Positions 40,568 through 49,588 of a DNA stretch of 64,000 nucleotides are shown piece by piece. Each line of letters begins with the position of its first letter. The first letter of the stretch is position 1. The position numbers and the translations under genes were made by a program. Source of the stretch: an uncultured Alphaproteobacteria bacterium (GTDB taxonomy: Bacteria > Pseudomonadota > Alphaproteobacteria > RF32 > CAG-239); the NCBI GenBank assembly GCA_944391485.1, contig CALXTQ010000014.1, forward strand, positions 1 through 64,000, read 5' to 3'. Below the pieces are notes generated by a model. The model saw only the letters and a list, made by a program, of their open reading frames with translations, searched no databases and was not told where the DNA came from.

Positions 40568-42811
40568 TTAGGTCATCCGCGTCAGTTCATCCAGCATCTC
40601 GTCGGCCGTGGTGATAATTTTGGTTGCGGCCGAATACGCGCGCTGGGTTACAATCATGTTTGAGAACTCGGTAGCCAGATCCACGGTGGATGATTCCAGC
40701 GCCTTGGAGGTGATTTCACCGGCGCCGTTGGTTCCGGCCTGTTTCAGCAGAGCCTGACCGGACGCATCTGTTTCTATCCAGGAGTTGCCCGTCAGAGAAT
40801 TCATGCCGTTTGGATTGGCAAAAGTCGCCACCGGCAAAATCGCTATCGGGCGGGTTTCGCCGTTATCGAACAACGCTGTTACAACGCCGCTTTCGCTGAT
40901 GCTGACACCGGAGTAGCTTCCGAACTTCGCGCCGTCCTGCTTAATGTAGTTGGTTGTGAACGAACCGGAAAGGTTGGTCAAACCATCATTGGTGCCGATA
41001 TTACCCATGTCGAGCTTGATTCTGGTTCCCTGGTCGGGATCGCCGTCCATGTTTTCGGCGCCGTTGGCCCATTCAATGGCCATTTCGTCAACATTGAAGT
41101 ATTTCGGCGTACCGTCGGAATTGAACCGGACAGCCGGAACAACCGCACCCTGTTCGACTTCCGTTTCGTTGACAATAAAGGTGCTTTTTAAGGTTGCTTC
41201 CTTGTTCTTTATCGACTCCCAGCCGGTTTCGGTGCGGATGGTACCGTCAATTGCCTCGCCCAGCCCCTGAGTATCAATCGTGATATCGCCGCCGGTGGCC
41301 GTAGGCATAATTTCGAGCGACGAACCGCTGGCGACAAACCGATCCGGTTCGCTGGCGTTCAGTTTCAGGACATTGCCCAAAATGCTGACCATTTTTGCAA
41401 CATCCACATTGCCGCCGCTGATGGCGTCATGGATGTCAACGGTGATCTCATCGCCGCCGGCAACGGTACCGTCGGTAAAGGTATATTTCTTACCATCAAT
41501 AGTCAGGGTGTGGCCGACATAGGCCGCGGACGTCGTATCCTTGAAGTCAATGCGGGCTGTATTCTTGATGTCGTCATCAATTGCCTGGATCGTAAAGATA
41601 CCTGTCGGAATTCCGGTATCCGGGCGCGGATTGGCAGCGCTCTGGACACAGGCAAGGGTCTTGCTGGCGTTAATCGTCAGTTCGGAACCGGCCACAGACT
41701 GCACGATCTGGATGCTGTTTCCATCCGCGCTGAAACGGTTTGCCGAAGGCATGTTGTTTTTCAGAGCCGTTTCAAACGCTTTGGTAAAGTCGCTGGTCGA
41801 AACAATACTGTCGGCAATATTGACGGCAATATTCTTGGTTGTTCCGTCATCAGGCGGAATGGTGGCCGTGCCGTTTGTGAAAATAAAGTTATAGGTAATG
41901 CCGGTACCCGCATCCGTAATCGCAATGCTGGAACCGTTCTGCGGAATGGAGGTAAATTCCAGCTGTCCGGCCGCATAATAAACGTCCGACGTGGTATCTC
42001 CGGAGTTTTCTGAATTGCCGTACAATGTTACATTGGCCGCGCCGCTCGGAATCGAAGTGGACATAGCCCAGCCGTTGGAACTGGTTTTGGTATATTCCAG
42101 GCTCATGTTGCTGGCATTGCCGAGGCTGTCGTAAATCAGAGCCGATACTTTGCGTTTGCCGCCGGCAGACGCGTTGTTCGGATCATAAATCGGATCCGAT
42201 GATGGCAGGTTAGCGCCGAGACTGATCTGCTGCGTCGGAGTAGCCGTACCGCCGATGTTGGACAGGTTTACCGGACGCAGGTTACGGTTATCGACAATAT
42301 TGTCGTTGATGTAAATCGTATTGCCGTTTTCATCGTAATAAGCCTTCATATAGTTAATGCCGTTTACATTGACAACCGTCGCATTCGGATTGCCGTCCCA
42401 AGGCAGCAGGGACCAGGCCTGAGCATAAAAACCGCCGGTATTTTTCAGATATCCGTTTTCGTCAACGGTAAAGTTTCCGGCACGGGTATAGGCCCACAGG
42501 TCTCCTTCTCCCGGATTGGCCGCCTGGTTGACCACAAAATATCCGGCGCCGCTGATGGCCACGTCCGTCGACGAAGAGGTCGAAGACAGCAGGCCCTGAA
42601 CATCTACGCCCTGTTTGGGAACAGACTGCACGCCGCCCGGGGAATATAAACTTGAATTGGTTTGTTTTGTTACCAGGGTCTGGAACGCCACATTGGTGTT
42701 TTTGTAACCCACGGTATTTACATTCACGATATTGTCAGAAATAGCCCCCATCGCGCTGGATTGGGCAGCAAGACCTGAAATACCGGATTGCATTGCACCA
42801 AAAATACTCAT
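40568..42811 (-). CDS. flgE: Flagellar hook protein FlgE
   Basis: Structural protein of the flexible hook, exported by the flagellar type III system. The N-terminal MSIFGAMQSGISGLAAQSSAMGAISDNIVNVNTVGYKNTNVAF and the C-terminal SSTVDLATEFSNMIVTQRAYSAATKIITTADEMLDEL are the D0 coiled-coil halves of axial proteins. Length of 747 residues is much above the 402 of E. coli and still above that of Caulobacter (about 590); the additional mass sits in the surface domains (about residues 200-560), rich in Thr, Asn and Asp. A predicted substrate of the FliK ruler. Last gene in its operon. Confidence 0.95.
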   Translation of the reverse strand: MSIFGAMQSGISGLAAQSSAMGAISDNIVNVNTVGYKNTNVAFQTLVTKQTNSSLYSPGGVQSVPKQGVDVQGLLSSTSSSTDVAISGAGYFVVNQAANPGEGDLWAYTRAGNFTVDENGYLKNTGGFYAQAWSLLPWDGNPNATVVNVNGINYMKAYYDENGNTIYINDNIVDNRNLRPVNLSNIGGTATPTQQISLGANLPSSDPIYDPNNASAGGKRKVSALIYDSLGNASNMSLEYTKTSSNGWAMSTSIPSGAANVTLYGNSENSGDTTSDVYYAAGQLEFTSIPQNGSSIAITDAGTGITYNFIFTNGTATIPPDDGTTKNIAVNIADSIVSTSDFTKAFETALKNNMPSANRFSADGNSIQIVQSVAGSELTINASKTLACVQSAANPRPDTGIPTGIFTIQAIDDDIKNTARIDFKDTTSAAYVGHTLTIDGKKYTFTDGTVAGGDEITVDIHDAISGGNVDVAKMVSILGNVLKLNASEPDRFVASGSSLEIMPTATGGDITIDTQGLGEAIDGTIRTETGWESIKNKEATLKSTFIVNETEVEQGAVVPAVRFNSDGTPKYFNVDEMAIEWANGAENMDGDPDQGTRIKLDMGNIGTNDGLTNLSGSFTTNYIKQDGAKFGSYSGVSISESGVVTALFDNGETRPIAILPVATFANPNGMNSLTGNSWIETDASGQALLKQAGTNGAGEITSKALESSTVDLATEFSNMIVTQRAYSAATKIITTADEMLDELTRMT

Positions 42812-42833
42812 TTTTTTATCTCCTAAAATTCCA

Positions 42834-43685
42834 TTATATTAATCCGAAAGCTGCGGCTTTTAATGCTGCTGCGGCCGCGGTTCCGGCAAAATCGGCAACG
42901 GCTTCTGCCACGCCGCCCTCTTCTTCAGGAGGGGTTGTTTCACTGTCATCTCCGCCTTCGCCATCACCGGGAACTTCATCGCCGGGTTTGGTATCGTCTT
43001 TGTCAAAATAATCGTCGTTTCTGACAGTCAAAATATCGTTCAGGTTGGCGGTTACGGCATCGCCCAAGCCTACGTAAACACCGTTTGAGTCGCTAGCGAC
43101 ACCCGTTACGCGGCCGAAGACAGTCGTCATGACGCTGGGGGTTCCGTTGCCGCTCTCGGCTTTGGCAGTTACCTCAATCTGATAAGCACCGTCTTCCAGC
43201 TGGTTGCCGTCTGAATCCTTGCCGTCCCATGTAAATTCATGTGTTCCGGCCGTAATTTTTCCCTGTTCCGAATATACTATCTTGCCGTTCATATCTTTGA
43301 CGGTAATGACCGCGCTCTTTACATTCTCCTCAAACGTATAGGTAGCTTTGGCTTTTCCGCCCTCAAGCGGCATAACGTCACCCAAAACTTGCGCAACCTT
43401 GCCAATGTAGGATACGGCCTGGGCTCCCAGGTTTGCAATATTCATCGACAACAGGCTGTCCAGCTTGGTATTGGTCTTAATGGCCTGCTCAACGCTCGAA
43501 TACTGAACCAGCTGGTTGGTAAATTCGGCGGTATCCATCGGATCAAGAGGATCCTGATATTTGAGCTGGGTCGTCAGCAAGGTCAGAAATGTATTCATAT
43601 CTGCGGACAACTGCTGAGAATCGGCAGATGCGGTTGACATTCCTGACTGCGTGTAATAACCGTTAATAGAGTTTACATCCGTCAT
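42834..43685 (-). CDS. flgD: Flagellar hook assembly scaffold FlgD
   Basis: Hook cap that guides FlgE polymerisation. The N-terminal module (MNTFLTLLTTQLKYQDPLDPMDTAEFTNQLVQYSSVEQAIKTN) is the conserved FlgD start, followed by the Ig-like beta-sandwich (GEQGKITAGTHEFTWDGKDSDGNQLEDGAYQIEVTA). The acidic C-terminal extension (DDTKPGDEVPGDGEGGDDSETTPPEEEGG) ending in an Ala-rich helix is unusual. Located 22 bases upstream of flgE and 12 bases after fliK. Confidence 0.95.
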   Translation of the reverse strand: MTDVNSINGYYTQSGMSTASADSQQLSADMNTFLTLLTTQLKYQDPLDPMDTAEFTNQLVQYSSVEQAIKTNTKLDSLLSMNIANLGAQAVSYIGKVAQVLGDVMPLEGGKAKATYTFEENVKSAVITVKDMNGKIVYSEQGKITAGTHEFTWDGKDSDGNQLEDGAYQIEVTAKAESGNGTPSVMTTVFGRVTGVASDSNGVYVGLGDAVTANLNDILTVRNDDYFDKDDTKPGDEVPGDGEGGDDSETTPPEEEGGVAEAVADFAGTAAAAALKAAAFGLI

Positions 43686-43697
43686 CGTTCATCTCCC

Positions 43698-45341
43698 TTA
43701 AACTCTGATGTTGAGTCCAGATTTTCCGTCCCAGGTTTGGGGCTGGAACATATCTCCGCTTACGAGATCAATACTTGTCTCTTTTTCGAAAATGTCTCCG
43801 ATGAAGTTACGCAGGCCGTTTTCTCTTTCTTGATTTTGGCCGGCCTGATCCCGATAGCTGAAGCTAAAGGACCCCTCATCGGTTTGGAAACCGGCATCGT
43901 TGAATGCCTTTTCCAAAGACTGCATTTCTTTCTGGAGAGCCTCCATTGTTTCCGGACGGCTGGAGATAATATGCGCCGACAACTTTCCGTCTTTGCCGAG
44001 TTGCATTTTGATTTCGATATGTCCCAAATCTTCCGGTTTCAGCGAAATGTCGATTTTGTCAACGCCTTTAACGGCCGATTTGGTAATATTGACCTTTACC
44101 TGTTCCACGACTTCGCGGCTCATGCCTTTGTAAACGTCGCGGAAAGAGGTCTGAGTATTCTGATTGGCCGCCTCGGCCCTTGCCGCCTGAACAAATTCAC
44201 TTCCGGCCGCCGCGTGGGGCAATGCCGACAAAGCGCCGTCAACAACAGCGGAAACCTGCGCCTGAGCCGGCGCGGCATCTGAACCGGCAGGCTGCTGCAG
44301 CGGAACATTTGCTTGAACGGCGGCAGCCTGCGGCTGCATCTGATACTGACTCTTATTTAAATTCGCAGGCGTATTTTCGGACTGAACAGCCGTCTTGGCA
44401 ACAGGCGTTCCTTCCGAGACCAATGCGGCCTCTTCCACGGCTTTGACATCAGCCAGCAGATCGCGAGCCGATTTCAGGGAAACTTCTTCTTCGCGGGTTT
44501 CAACCGTAATTTTCATTTTCTGTTCAGCGCCAATAACTTCCGAAAGCTTAGCGGCCTGTTCCGCCGTTTTTGAATCGGCGGCGGCGCCTAAAATTTCCTT
44601 ATGCAGAACAGCTTCTTTTACTTCCTTCTGCTGAGCAGCGCCGGCCTTGGCCGCCAGAACAGCGTCAAAGCTATCGTCTCCTTCTGTCGGAAGCATTCCC
44701 GAAATATCAATATTCTTCCGGTTTTCATTCGCGGGAATAATCTGCAGCGGCTGTTCTCCGCCTTCCGGCGACACAATCATCAGCCCCGGCTCTTCAGACA
44801 ACGCGGCGGCCAGTTCGGCGCCGTCAACTGCCTCAATGTTTCCGGTCAGGGGATTCAGAACATTAACAATGCCCATTCCCGCCAGTTCGGCCAGCGAGAT
44901 GACTCTCGCCACATTTTCCGCCCGGTCGGTCACATCCTGCCCGGCAGCGTCGACGTCAGCGCTTTCCTTATCATTTTGCGAAGCATTTTCCTTTACTGGA
45001 GCGTTGTCTTTTTCAATACGTCCGTCCGTTTTTTCAGCCGGAGATTTTTCGGCTGCGGCGGCGGAAGCTTCTCCGCGGCTGTTTGTCTTGTCGTTTTTAT
45101 CTTCCCGAGATGCTTTGGATTTTTTATCCGCGCCGGTATTTTCACGCACATTTCCGTCATTATTCCGACTGTCCGCCTTTTCCGCCCGGCGGGAAGAAGA
45201 TTCCGCCTTCTGTGCAGAAACAGTCTGATCCGGTTCATTGCGAGCCAAAAGCTGGGCAAAACCTTCCCCGATCACATCGGCGGAATTTATTCTGCCCAAC
45301 AACTGGTTTACGATACTGCTGTTTATTTCCTTGATTTCCAT
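43698..45341 (-). CDS. fliK: Flagellar hook-length control protein FliK
   Basis: Molecular ruler that is exported intermittently, measures hook length and switches export to filament substrates. The first 400 residues are low-complexity (Glu, Lys, Ala, Asn) and probably unfolded, as expected for the ruler part. The C-terminal Flg_hook domain (VKVNITKSAVKGVDKIDISLKPEDLGHIEIKMQLGKDGKLSAHIISSRPETMEALQKEMQSLEKAFNDAGF) is clear. The Met at 45341 is chosen over one at 45362. It opens the hook operon behind the sigma-54 promoter. Confidence 0.93.
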   Translation of the reverse strand: MEIKEINSSIVNQLLGRINSADVIGEGFAQLLARNEPDQTVSAQKAESSSRRAEKADSRNNDGNVRENTGADKKSKASREDKNDKTNSRGEASAAAAEKSPAEKTDGRIEKDNAPVKENASQNDKESADVDAAGQDVTDRAENVARVISLAELAGMGIVNVLNPLTGNIEAVDGAELAAALSEEPGLMIVSPEGGEQPLQIIPANENRKNIDISGMLPTEGDDSFDAVLAAKAGAAQQKEVKEAVLHKEILGAAADSKTAEQAAKLSEVIGAEQKMKITVETREEEVSLKSARDLLADVKAVEEAALVSEGTPVAKTAVQSENTPANLNKSQYQMQPQAAAVQANVPLQQPAGSDAAPAQAQVSAVVDGALSALPHAAAGSEFVQAARAEAANQNTQTSFRDVYKGMSREVVEQVKVNITKSAVKGVDKIDISLKPEDLGHIEIKMQLGKDGKLSAHIISSRPETMEALQKEMQSLEKAFNDAGFQTDEGSFSFSYRDQAGQNQERENGLRNFIGDIFEKETSIDLVSGDMFQPQTWDGKSGLNIRV

Positions 45342-45383
45342 GGCGAACCATCTCCAAAACAAATTTTCACCTGAAGGAATATA

Positions 45384-45400
45384 TGCAAACAGCGTGCCAA
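45384..45400 (-). promoter_or_regulatory. Sigma-54 promoter of the fliK-flgD-flgE operon
   Basis: The minus strand reads TTGGCACGCTGTTTGCA, an exact match to the -24/-12 consensus TGGCAC-N5-TTGCA. Transcription would start near 45373, about 30 bases ahead of the fliK start. FlbD, encoded at 35163-36479, is the natural activator. An enhancer site for it should lie within roughly 100-200 bp, on the side of 45400-45600 or downstream. Confidence 0.9.
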
Positions 45401-45566
45401 ATTTAAAAAAATGAAAAAAATATCTTTATACCGAAAGAATACGGCCACGGAAACATAAGAACCGCGCAACGGATCTTTGCATTTCCGCTTTTCTTAGCAG
45501 AGGCAAGGCACTCTCTGAACCGGCCTCATCTCCGGAGCATAAACGGCAAGAACTTTTCCGACGCAT

Positions 45567-45594
45567 AAAAAAGCGCCCTGCCGGGCGCCTAAAG
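45567..45594 (-). terminator. Terminator after flaF
   Basis: GCGCCC (45573-45578) pairs with GGGCGC (45583-45588) across four bases; six T follow on the minus strand. It ends the flaF unit and isolates it from the hook operon. Confidence 0.9.
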
Positions 45595-45619
45595 CAAAAT
45601 CTTAAGACGACGGAACGTC

Positions 45620-46009
45620 TCATTCGCCGTTGTCGGCAAGATTATCGGTTTTACCGCCGGTCAAACCTTTAGCAATATTCATATTGATATTAATCAGAAT
45701 ATTCAGATTATCGGGATTGGGTTCCGCCAAAACATTCACCGTCCGCTGGAACACGAACAGAGCAAGATTCATAATATTGGCCCGAACTTCGGCTGGCTGG
45801 GGGCAGTCGCTCTCTTTCATGGCGCTGGCAATGATCGTCCACAGGCGGCGGTTTTTCTCCAAAGCTTCCGGAAGTTCGTGTTTTCTTTCCTCCCAGTGCT
45901 CCTTTATCAGGTTGAGAGCGGAGGCCGTTCGTATCAGGGCGCGGCTTTCAAGTTCGTTCTGCCCCAGAGAAAGCACGTCGTTTGCGGAATATTGCTGCGA
46001 TACATTCAT
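45620..46009 (-). CDS. flaF: Flagellar biosynthesis regulator FlaF
   Basis: Small helical alphaproteobacterial protein which, in Caulobacter, promotes flagellin synthesis or secretion in balance with the translational repressor FlbT. Visible family segments: DVLSLGQNELESRALIRTASALNLIKEHWEE and LWTIIASAMKESDCPQPAEVRANIMNLALFVFQRTVNVL. 129 residues. The usual neighbours, flagellin genes and flbT, are absent from the window. It is a single unit with own terminator. Confidence 0.92.
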   Translation of the reverse strand: MNVSQQYSANDVLSLGQNELESRALIRTASALNLIKEHWEERKHELPEALEKNRRLWTIIASAMKESDCPQPAEVRANIMNLALFVFQRTVNVLAEPNPDNLNILININMNIAKGLTGGKTDNLADNGE

Positions 46010-46071
46010 AATCTTTACCCAAAAAAACTAAATCTAAAATCTTTTTTAATATAATTTAGTTAAATTATGGT

Positions 46072-46087
46072 TATATTCTAGAATATA
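46072..46087. promoter_or_regulatory. 16-bp perfect palindrome in the flaF/solute-binding gene spacer
   Basis: TATATTCTAGAATATA is an uninterrupted perfect palindrome located 62 bases ahead of flaF (minus) and 34 bases ahead of the solute-binding protein gene (plus). It is compatible with an operator for a dimeric regulator, but A+T-rich palindromes of this size can arise by chance. Confidence 0.4.
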
Positions 46088-46121
46088 TTTTGGCCAATTA
46101 CAAACTTTTTAAGGTTTCGTC

Positions 46122-46970
46122 ATGACAAAATTTGCAAAATGCACGGTCTTTTTTCTTCTGGCGACGCTGTTTTCTGCCAGCGCTTTTGCTATGGTTGAAA
46201 TAAAAAAAGAAAAAAACATAACTAAAGAAGAACTGAGAGTTACGTCTTTTCTCGATTATCCGCCTTTCGGCAACTATGCCAACCCGCCTTACCGCGAAAC
46301 GTTTGATTCCGTATTCAGATCTCTTATTGAAGAATATGCTCCCAAACATAATTTTGAACTCGCTTACGTTATCAATAAAAACTATCCCGTGCTGGTTCGC
46401 GATGTCAGACGCGGCGAAATAGACGTCCTGCTGGGCATGTACCACGAAACGAAAATTTATAACGGTCTCGAATATATTTTTCCCGCCGTTGTCAACAACC
46501 CGCTTGTGGTCATTATGCTTCCGGGACGGATACACGAGGTTTCGACCAAAAGCGACCTGAAAAAGCTTAGGGGTGTCATGAACGCGCACGAACATATCAG
46601 CGATTATGTCGCCGGAGAACTTAAAAGCTACAATATAAAGAAATTTGACAAGTCCGTCGACGTTTACGAACAGCTTTTTACCGGAAAAGCCGATTATGTT
46701 CTCGGCAGTCTTTATTTTAATATGATCGAGACTTCAAAACTCGGCCTGCGCAGTAAAGTAAGCTTTTCCAAACAAGCTTTATGGAATATGCCAATGTTCA
46801 TCGGGGTTTCCAAACTTTCCCGCAATAAGAAAATGCTGATAAAAACTTTGGAAGCCCTTATGGAAAAACCGGAAACGCGCACCAATATCAATAACAGACT
46901 GCGCGATATGGTCATGCAGGCCGAAAAAGACTATATCGGCGTCGTTCCTCCCGCCTATACGAAAAAATAA
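46122..46970 (+). CDS. Periplasmic solute-binding protein (family 3 type)
   Basis: Signal peptide MTKFAKCTVFFLLATLFSASAFA, then a two-lobe ligand-binding protein fold of the type associated with polar amino acids: LRVTSFLDYPPFGNYANPPYRETFDSVFRSLIEEYA, VRRGEIDVLLGMYHETKIYNGLEYIFPAVVNNPLVVIM and LLTGKADYVLGSLYFNMIETSKLGLRSKVSFS-like segments. The start (DYPPF) is standard for the family. No ABC permease or ATPase gene is adjacent, so it may be an orphan binding or sensor protein. Confidence 0.88.
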   Translation: MTKFAKCTVFFLLATLFSASAFAMVEIKKEKNITKEELRVTSFLDYPPFGNYANPPYRETFDSVFRSLIEEYAPKHNFELAYVINKNYPVLVRDVRRGEIDVLLGMYHETKIYNGLEYIFPAVVNNPLVVIMLPGRIHEVSTKSDLKKLRGVMNAHEHISDYVAGELKSYNIKKFDKSVDVYEQLFTGKADYVLGSLYFNMIETSKLGLRSKVSFSKQALWNMPMFIGVSKLSRNKKMLIKTLEALMEKPETRTNINNRLRDMVMQAEKDYIGVVPPAYTKK

Positions 46971-46982
46971 AAGGCGATCCTA

Positions 46983-47010
46983 TTGACCTTTAAAATGTAA
47001 TTGTTAAAAT
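46983..47010 (+). promoter_or_regulatory. Probable sigma-70 promoter of fzlA
   Basis: TTGACC (46983-46988) and TAAAAT (47005-47010) are separated by 16 bases, 36 bases ahead of the fzlA start. Matches are good but not perfect. Confidence 0.5.
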
Positions 47011-47046
47011 CGGAGACAAAACAACCGTAAAAACAAGGGGCATAAT

Positions 47047-47712
47047 ATGGTACTTCTGATACATCATCCGGTCTCTCCGGCGTCGCGAAAAGCGCGGATT
47101 CTAATGGCCGAGAAAAGGATGCTCTTTGTTCTGAAAGAAGAAGAGCCGTGGAATCCCTCCCCCGACATGTATAAGCTGACACCGTCGGGCGAAGTGCCCG
47201 TGTTTATTTCCGACGGCAACGTAATCGCCGGAAATTATGCCATTACCGAATATTTGGAGGAAGTGAGCCGCGACGTGCGCCTTCTGCCGGCAGACGCCAG
47301 ACAGCGGGCCGAAACACGCCGCCTGATGGAATGGTTTGACGAAAAATTTTACAAAGAAGTTTACAGAAATATTGTTCTGGAAAAAGTACATAAACGTTTT
47401 GGTTCGGGAAACCCGCCGGATTCCAGAGTTTTGAAAGTCGGTATCAATAACCTGAACTTTCATCTGGAATATGTTGACTGGCTTGCCGAGCGCCAGAATT
47501 ATCTTGCGGGGGAAGATTTTTCGCTTGCGGACATAACGGCGGCAGCGCATTTGTCGGTTATTGACTATCTGGGAGACATCCCCTGGGACAGCTATAAAAA
47601 CGCCAAACTGTGGTACTCCAAAATCAAGTCCCGTCCCAGCTTTAAAGATATCCTCAGAGATAACATCAAAGGCATACTTCCCGCAAAACACTATGCAAAC
47701 CTGGATTTTTAA
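47047..47712 (+). CDS. fzlA: FtsZ-binding cell division protein FzlA
   Basis: Glutathione-S-transferase-like protein that, in Caulobacter, binds FtsZ filaments and is needed for constriction. The N-terminal thioredoxin-like domain (LLIHHPVSPASRKARILMAEKRMLFVLKEEEPWN) is followed by EYLEEVSRD, RRLMEWFDEKFYKEVYRNIVLEKVHKRFG, LAGEDFSLADITAAAHLSVIDYLGDIPWDSYKNAKLWYSKIKSRPSF and the terminal HYANLDF, all characteristic of FzlA rather than of catalytic GSTs. 221 residues. It is directly followed by a lipoprotein gene with no gap. Confidence 0.9.
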   Translation: MVLLIHHPVSPASRKARILMAEKRMLFVLKEEEPWNPSPDMYKLTPSGEVPVFISDGNVIAGNYAITEYLEEVSRDVRLLPADARQRAETRRLMEWFDEKFYKEVYRNIVLEKVHKRFGSGNPPDSRVLKVGINNLNFHLEYVDWLAERQNYLAGEDFSLADITAAAHLSVIDYLGDIPWDSYKNAKLWYSKIKSRPSFKDILRDNIKGILPAKHYANLDF

Positions 47713-48174
47713 ATGAAAAAGACTTGTGTTATTTTTAGTTTTCTCGCTCTTTGCGCCTGCACTTCCTTTCAGGAGGGAAAAGGACAGGTCATTTATCACT
47801 GGGAAAGAGAAAATACCGGCGTCGAAAAATTTGCCCGCGACCATTCGGAATGCATGCGGCAGGCGGAAGACTTCAAACTGCTGCCGGACGTGCGCACCTG
47901 GTTCTTTTCCGAAGAGGTCAAGATGAACATCCGCGCGGACTGGCACTCCGAAAAGGGTATCTGGGCCAGTTATGTTCCCTATCCGGGCGCCATGCCGGTT
48001 ATGGTGAATAGCCTGCGCAACGATTATGATTCCAGCCCGAAAAAATACCGCCTCTGCATGGAAGATCGCGGTTACTGGCACAGAACATACAACCTGCCCA
48101 GCATTACAAACATCTTTATTTACCGTCCGCAGAGCGTTCTGCAGAATGATCCGATAAACGGCGGCGCATACTAA
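47713..48174 (+). CDS. Unrecognised lipoprotein, 153 aa
   Basis: Signal peptide with lipobox (MKKTCVIFSFLALCAC), then a charged, aromatic domain with two further cysteines (SECMRQAE and RLCMEDRGYWHRTY), probably a disulfide pair. The start codon immediately follows the fzlA stop, so they are co-transcribed; the family is not recognised. Its last 59 bases overlap the 3' end of the opposite efflux gene. Confidence 0.8.
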   Translation: MKKTCVIFSFLALCACTSFQEGKGQVIYHWERENTGVEKFARDHSECMRQAEDFKLLPDVRTWFFSEEVKMNIRADWHSEKGIWASYVPYPGAMPVMVNSLRNDYDSSPKKYRLCMEDRGYWHRTYNLPSITNIFIYRPQSVLQNDPINGGAY

Positions 48175-49588
48175 ATTCATAAAATTCCGACTGATAACCG
48201 CCGCCGACAGCTTTATAATAGGCAATGATGCTCTGGTAGATGGCTCCGTTGCCGGCCGCCAGTTCCGTCTGGGCTTTCAGGAGATCCTGTTCGGCCGTCA
48301 GCATATCGCTGAATTCGATCAGTCCCTGGCGGTATTTCTGTAGCGTATACCGCATCACTTTTTTCATATTCTCCACGGACTGATAATCGGATTTGTTTTT
48401 CTGGTATGCCTTGTCAACCGACACCATGGCATCTTTTATTTCGCCCACCGCATTCAGCAGCGTATTTTTGTAAAGCTCGACATATTCCTGCGCCGTTTCC
48501 TTTTGGAGCTGCACATTGTTAACCAGCTGCCCCCAGTGGAAAACCGGCAGAGAAATCGCCGGCGTATAGCTGAAGGCTTCGCTCGCGGGCGTAAACAGAG
48601 AAGTGCCGCGGATTGACTGATAACCGAACAGAGCGCTGATGCTGACATTGGGATACAGCTCGGCCACCGCCTGACCGATCGCCGCGTTTTGGGCAACAAG
48701 ATTCTGCTCGGCCGCCCTGACGTCTGGCCGCAGCCGGACGATCTCTGCCGGAATTTCAAACAGCGTGTCTATCTCAAAATCGAAACGGCCGCTGACCAGA
48801 TTGTGGCGGATCGGATCCAACTGGACTTCCAGCCGTCCCGGCAAAACGCCGGTAAGCACAGCCAGAGCGTTTTTGTCGGCCTCAATCTGGTATTCCAGCT
48901 GAGGAATGAGGCTTTTGGTCGTTTCTACGGCATATTGGGCCTGATTATAAGCTATGTCGTCCGTCAGACCAAAACTGCGTTTTTCTGCGACAATGCCGAA
49001 AATATCCTCCTGAAGCCGGAGATTTTGCTCCGCAATGCGCAGCTGTTCCTGAGCTATGCGCAGTTTGACATAAGTTCCCGCCACTTCGGAAACCAGCGTA
49101 ACCCTGACATTGTCCAGATTGGCCGCCGCCGCCTCAAACAGCGCGCGGTTTTGTTCCGTCAGTCTACGGCCGGCACCCCAGATGTCCAATTCCCAGCTGG
49201 CGTCCAGCCCGGTTTGATAATAATTTGTTTTGATGGCCATTCCGATGTTTTTGCTCGGTTTGGCATAATCGTATTTTGTTCCGACATCAAGAACCGGCAG
49301 GTACTGCCCCGCATCAATGTTCAGAACCGTTCGCGCTTCGCGGAGTTTCTGCACCGCCACGCGTACATTCGGACTGCCGGCAATTGCGCAGTCTATCAGA
49401 TAATTCAGCGTCTCGTCGTTAAATTGTTTATACCAGTCCTGCGGAATAACCCTTTTGGTTCCGTCTTTCAGCTCCAGAGATTCGCCGATCTGCTGCTCCG
49501 TCAGAAACCCCGGCCGCCGGTAATCGGGGCCGACCGTGCAGGAAGCCAGCAAAAAAGCGGGAATCATCAGCAAATATTTATTTTTCAT
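48116..49588 (-). CDS. RND efflux outer membrane factor (NodT/OprM type)
   Basis: Outer membrane channel of a tripartite drug efflux pump. Lipobox in [15 protein letters not shown] with the standard PDYRRP mature start, then the duplicated OEP helices ([40 protein letters not shown] and [48 protein letters not shown]). Residues after GGGYQ form an extra 24-residue charged tail that overlaps the convergent lipoprotein gene. It overlaps the pump gene by 11 bases, so the three genes form an operon MFP-RND-OMF. Confidence 0.93.
   Translation of the reverse strand: MKNKYLLMIPAFLLASCTVGPDYRRPGFLTEQQIGESLELKDGTKRVIPQDWYKQFNDETLNYLIDCAIAGSPNVRVAVQKLREARTVLNIDAGQYLPVLDVGTKYDYAKPSKNIGMAIKTNYYQTGLDASWELDIWGAGRRLTEQNRALFEAAAANLDNVRVTLVSEVAGTYVKLRIAQEQLRIAEQNLRLQEDIFGIVAEKRSFGLTDDIAYNQAQYAVETTKSLIPQLEYQIEADKNALAVLTGVLPGRLEVQLDPIRHNLVSGRFDFEIDTLFEIPAEIVRLRPDVRAAEQNLVAQNAAIGQAVAELYPNVSISALFGYQSIRGTSLFTPASEAFSYTPAISLPVFHWGQLVNNVQLQKETAQEYVELYKNTLLNAVGEIKDAMVSVDKAYQKNKSDYQSVENMKKVMRYTLQKYRQGLIEFSDMLTAEQDLLKAQTELAAGNGAIYQSIIAYYKAVGGGYQSEFYEFSMRRRLSDHSAERSADGK

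Noticed and set aside
47101-48225. 374-codon minus-strand frame over fzlA and the lipoprotein gene
   Set aside because: FzlA conservation on the plus strand is decisive; the antisense product has no domain.
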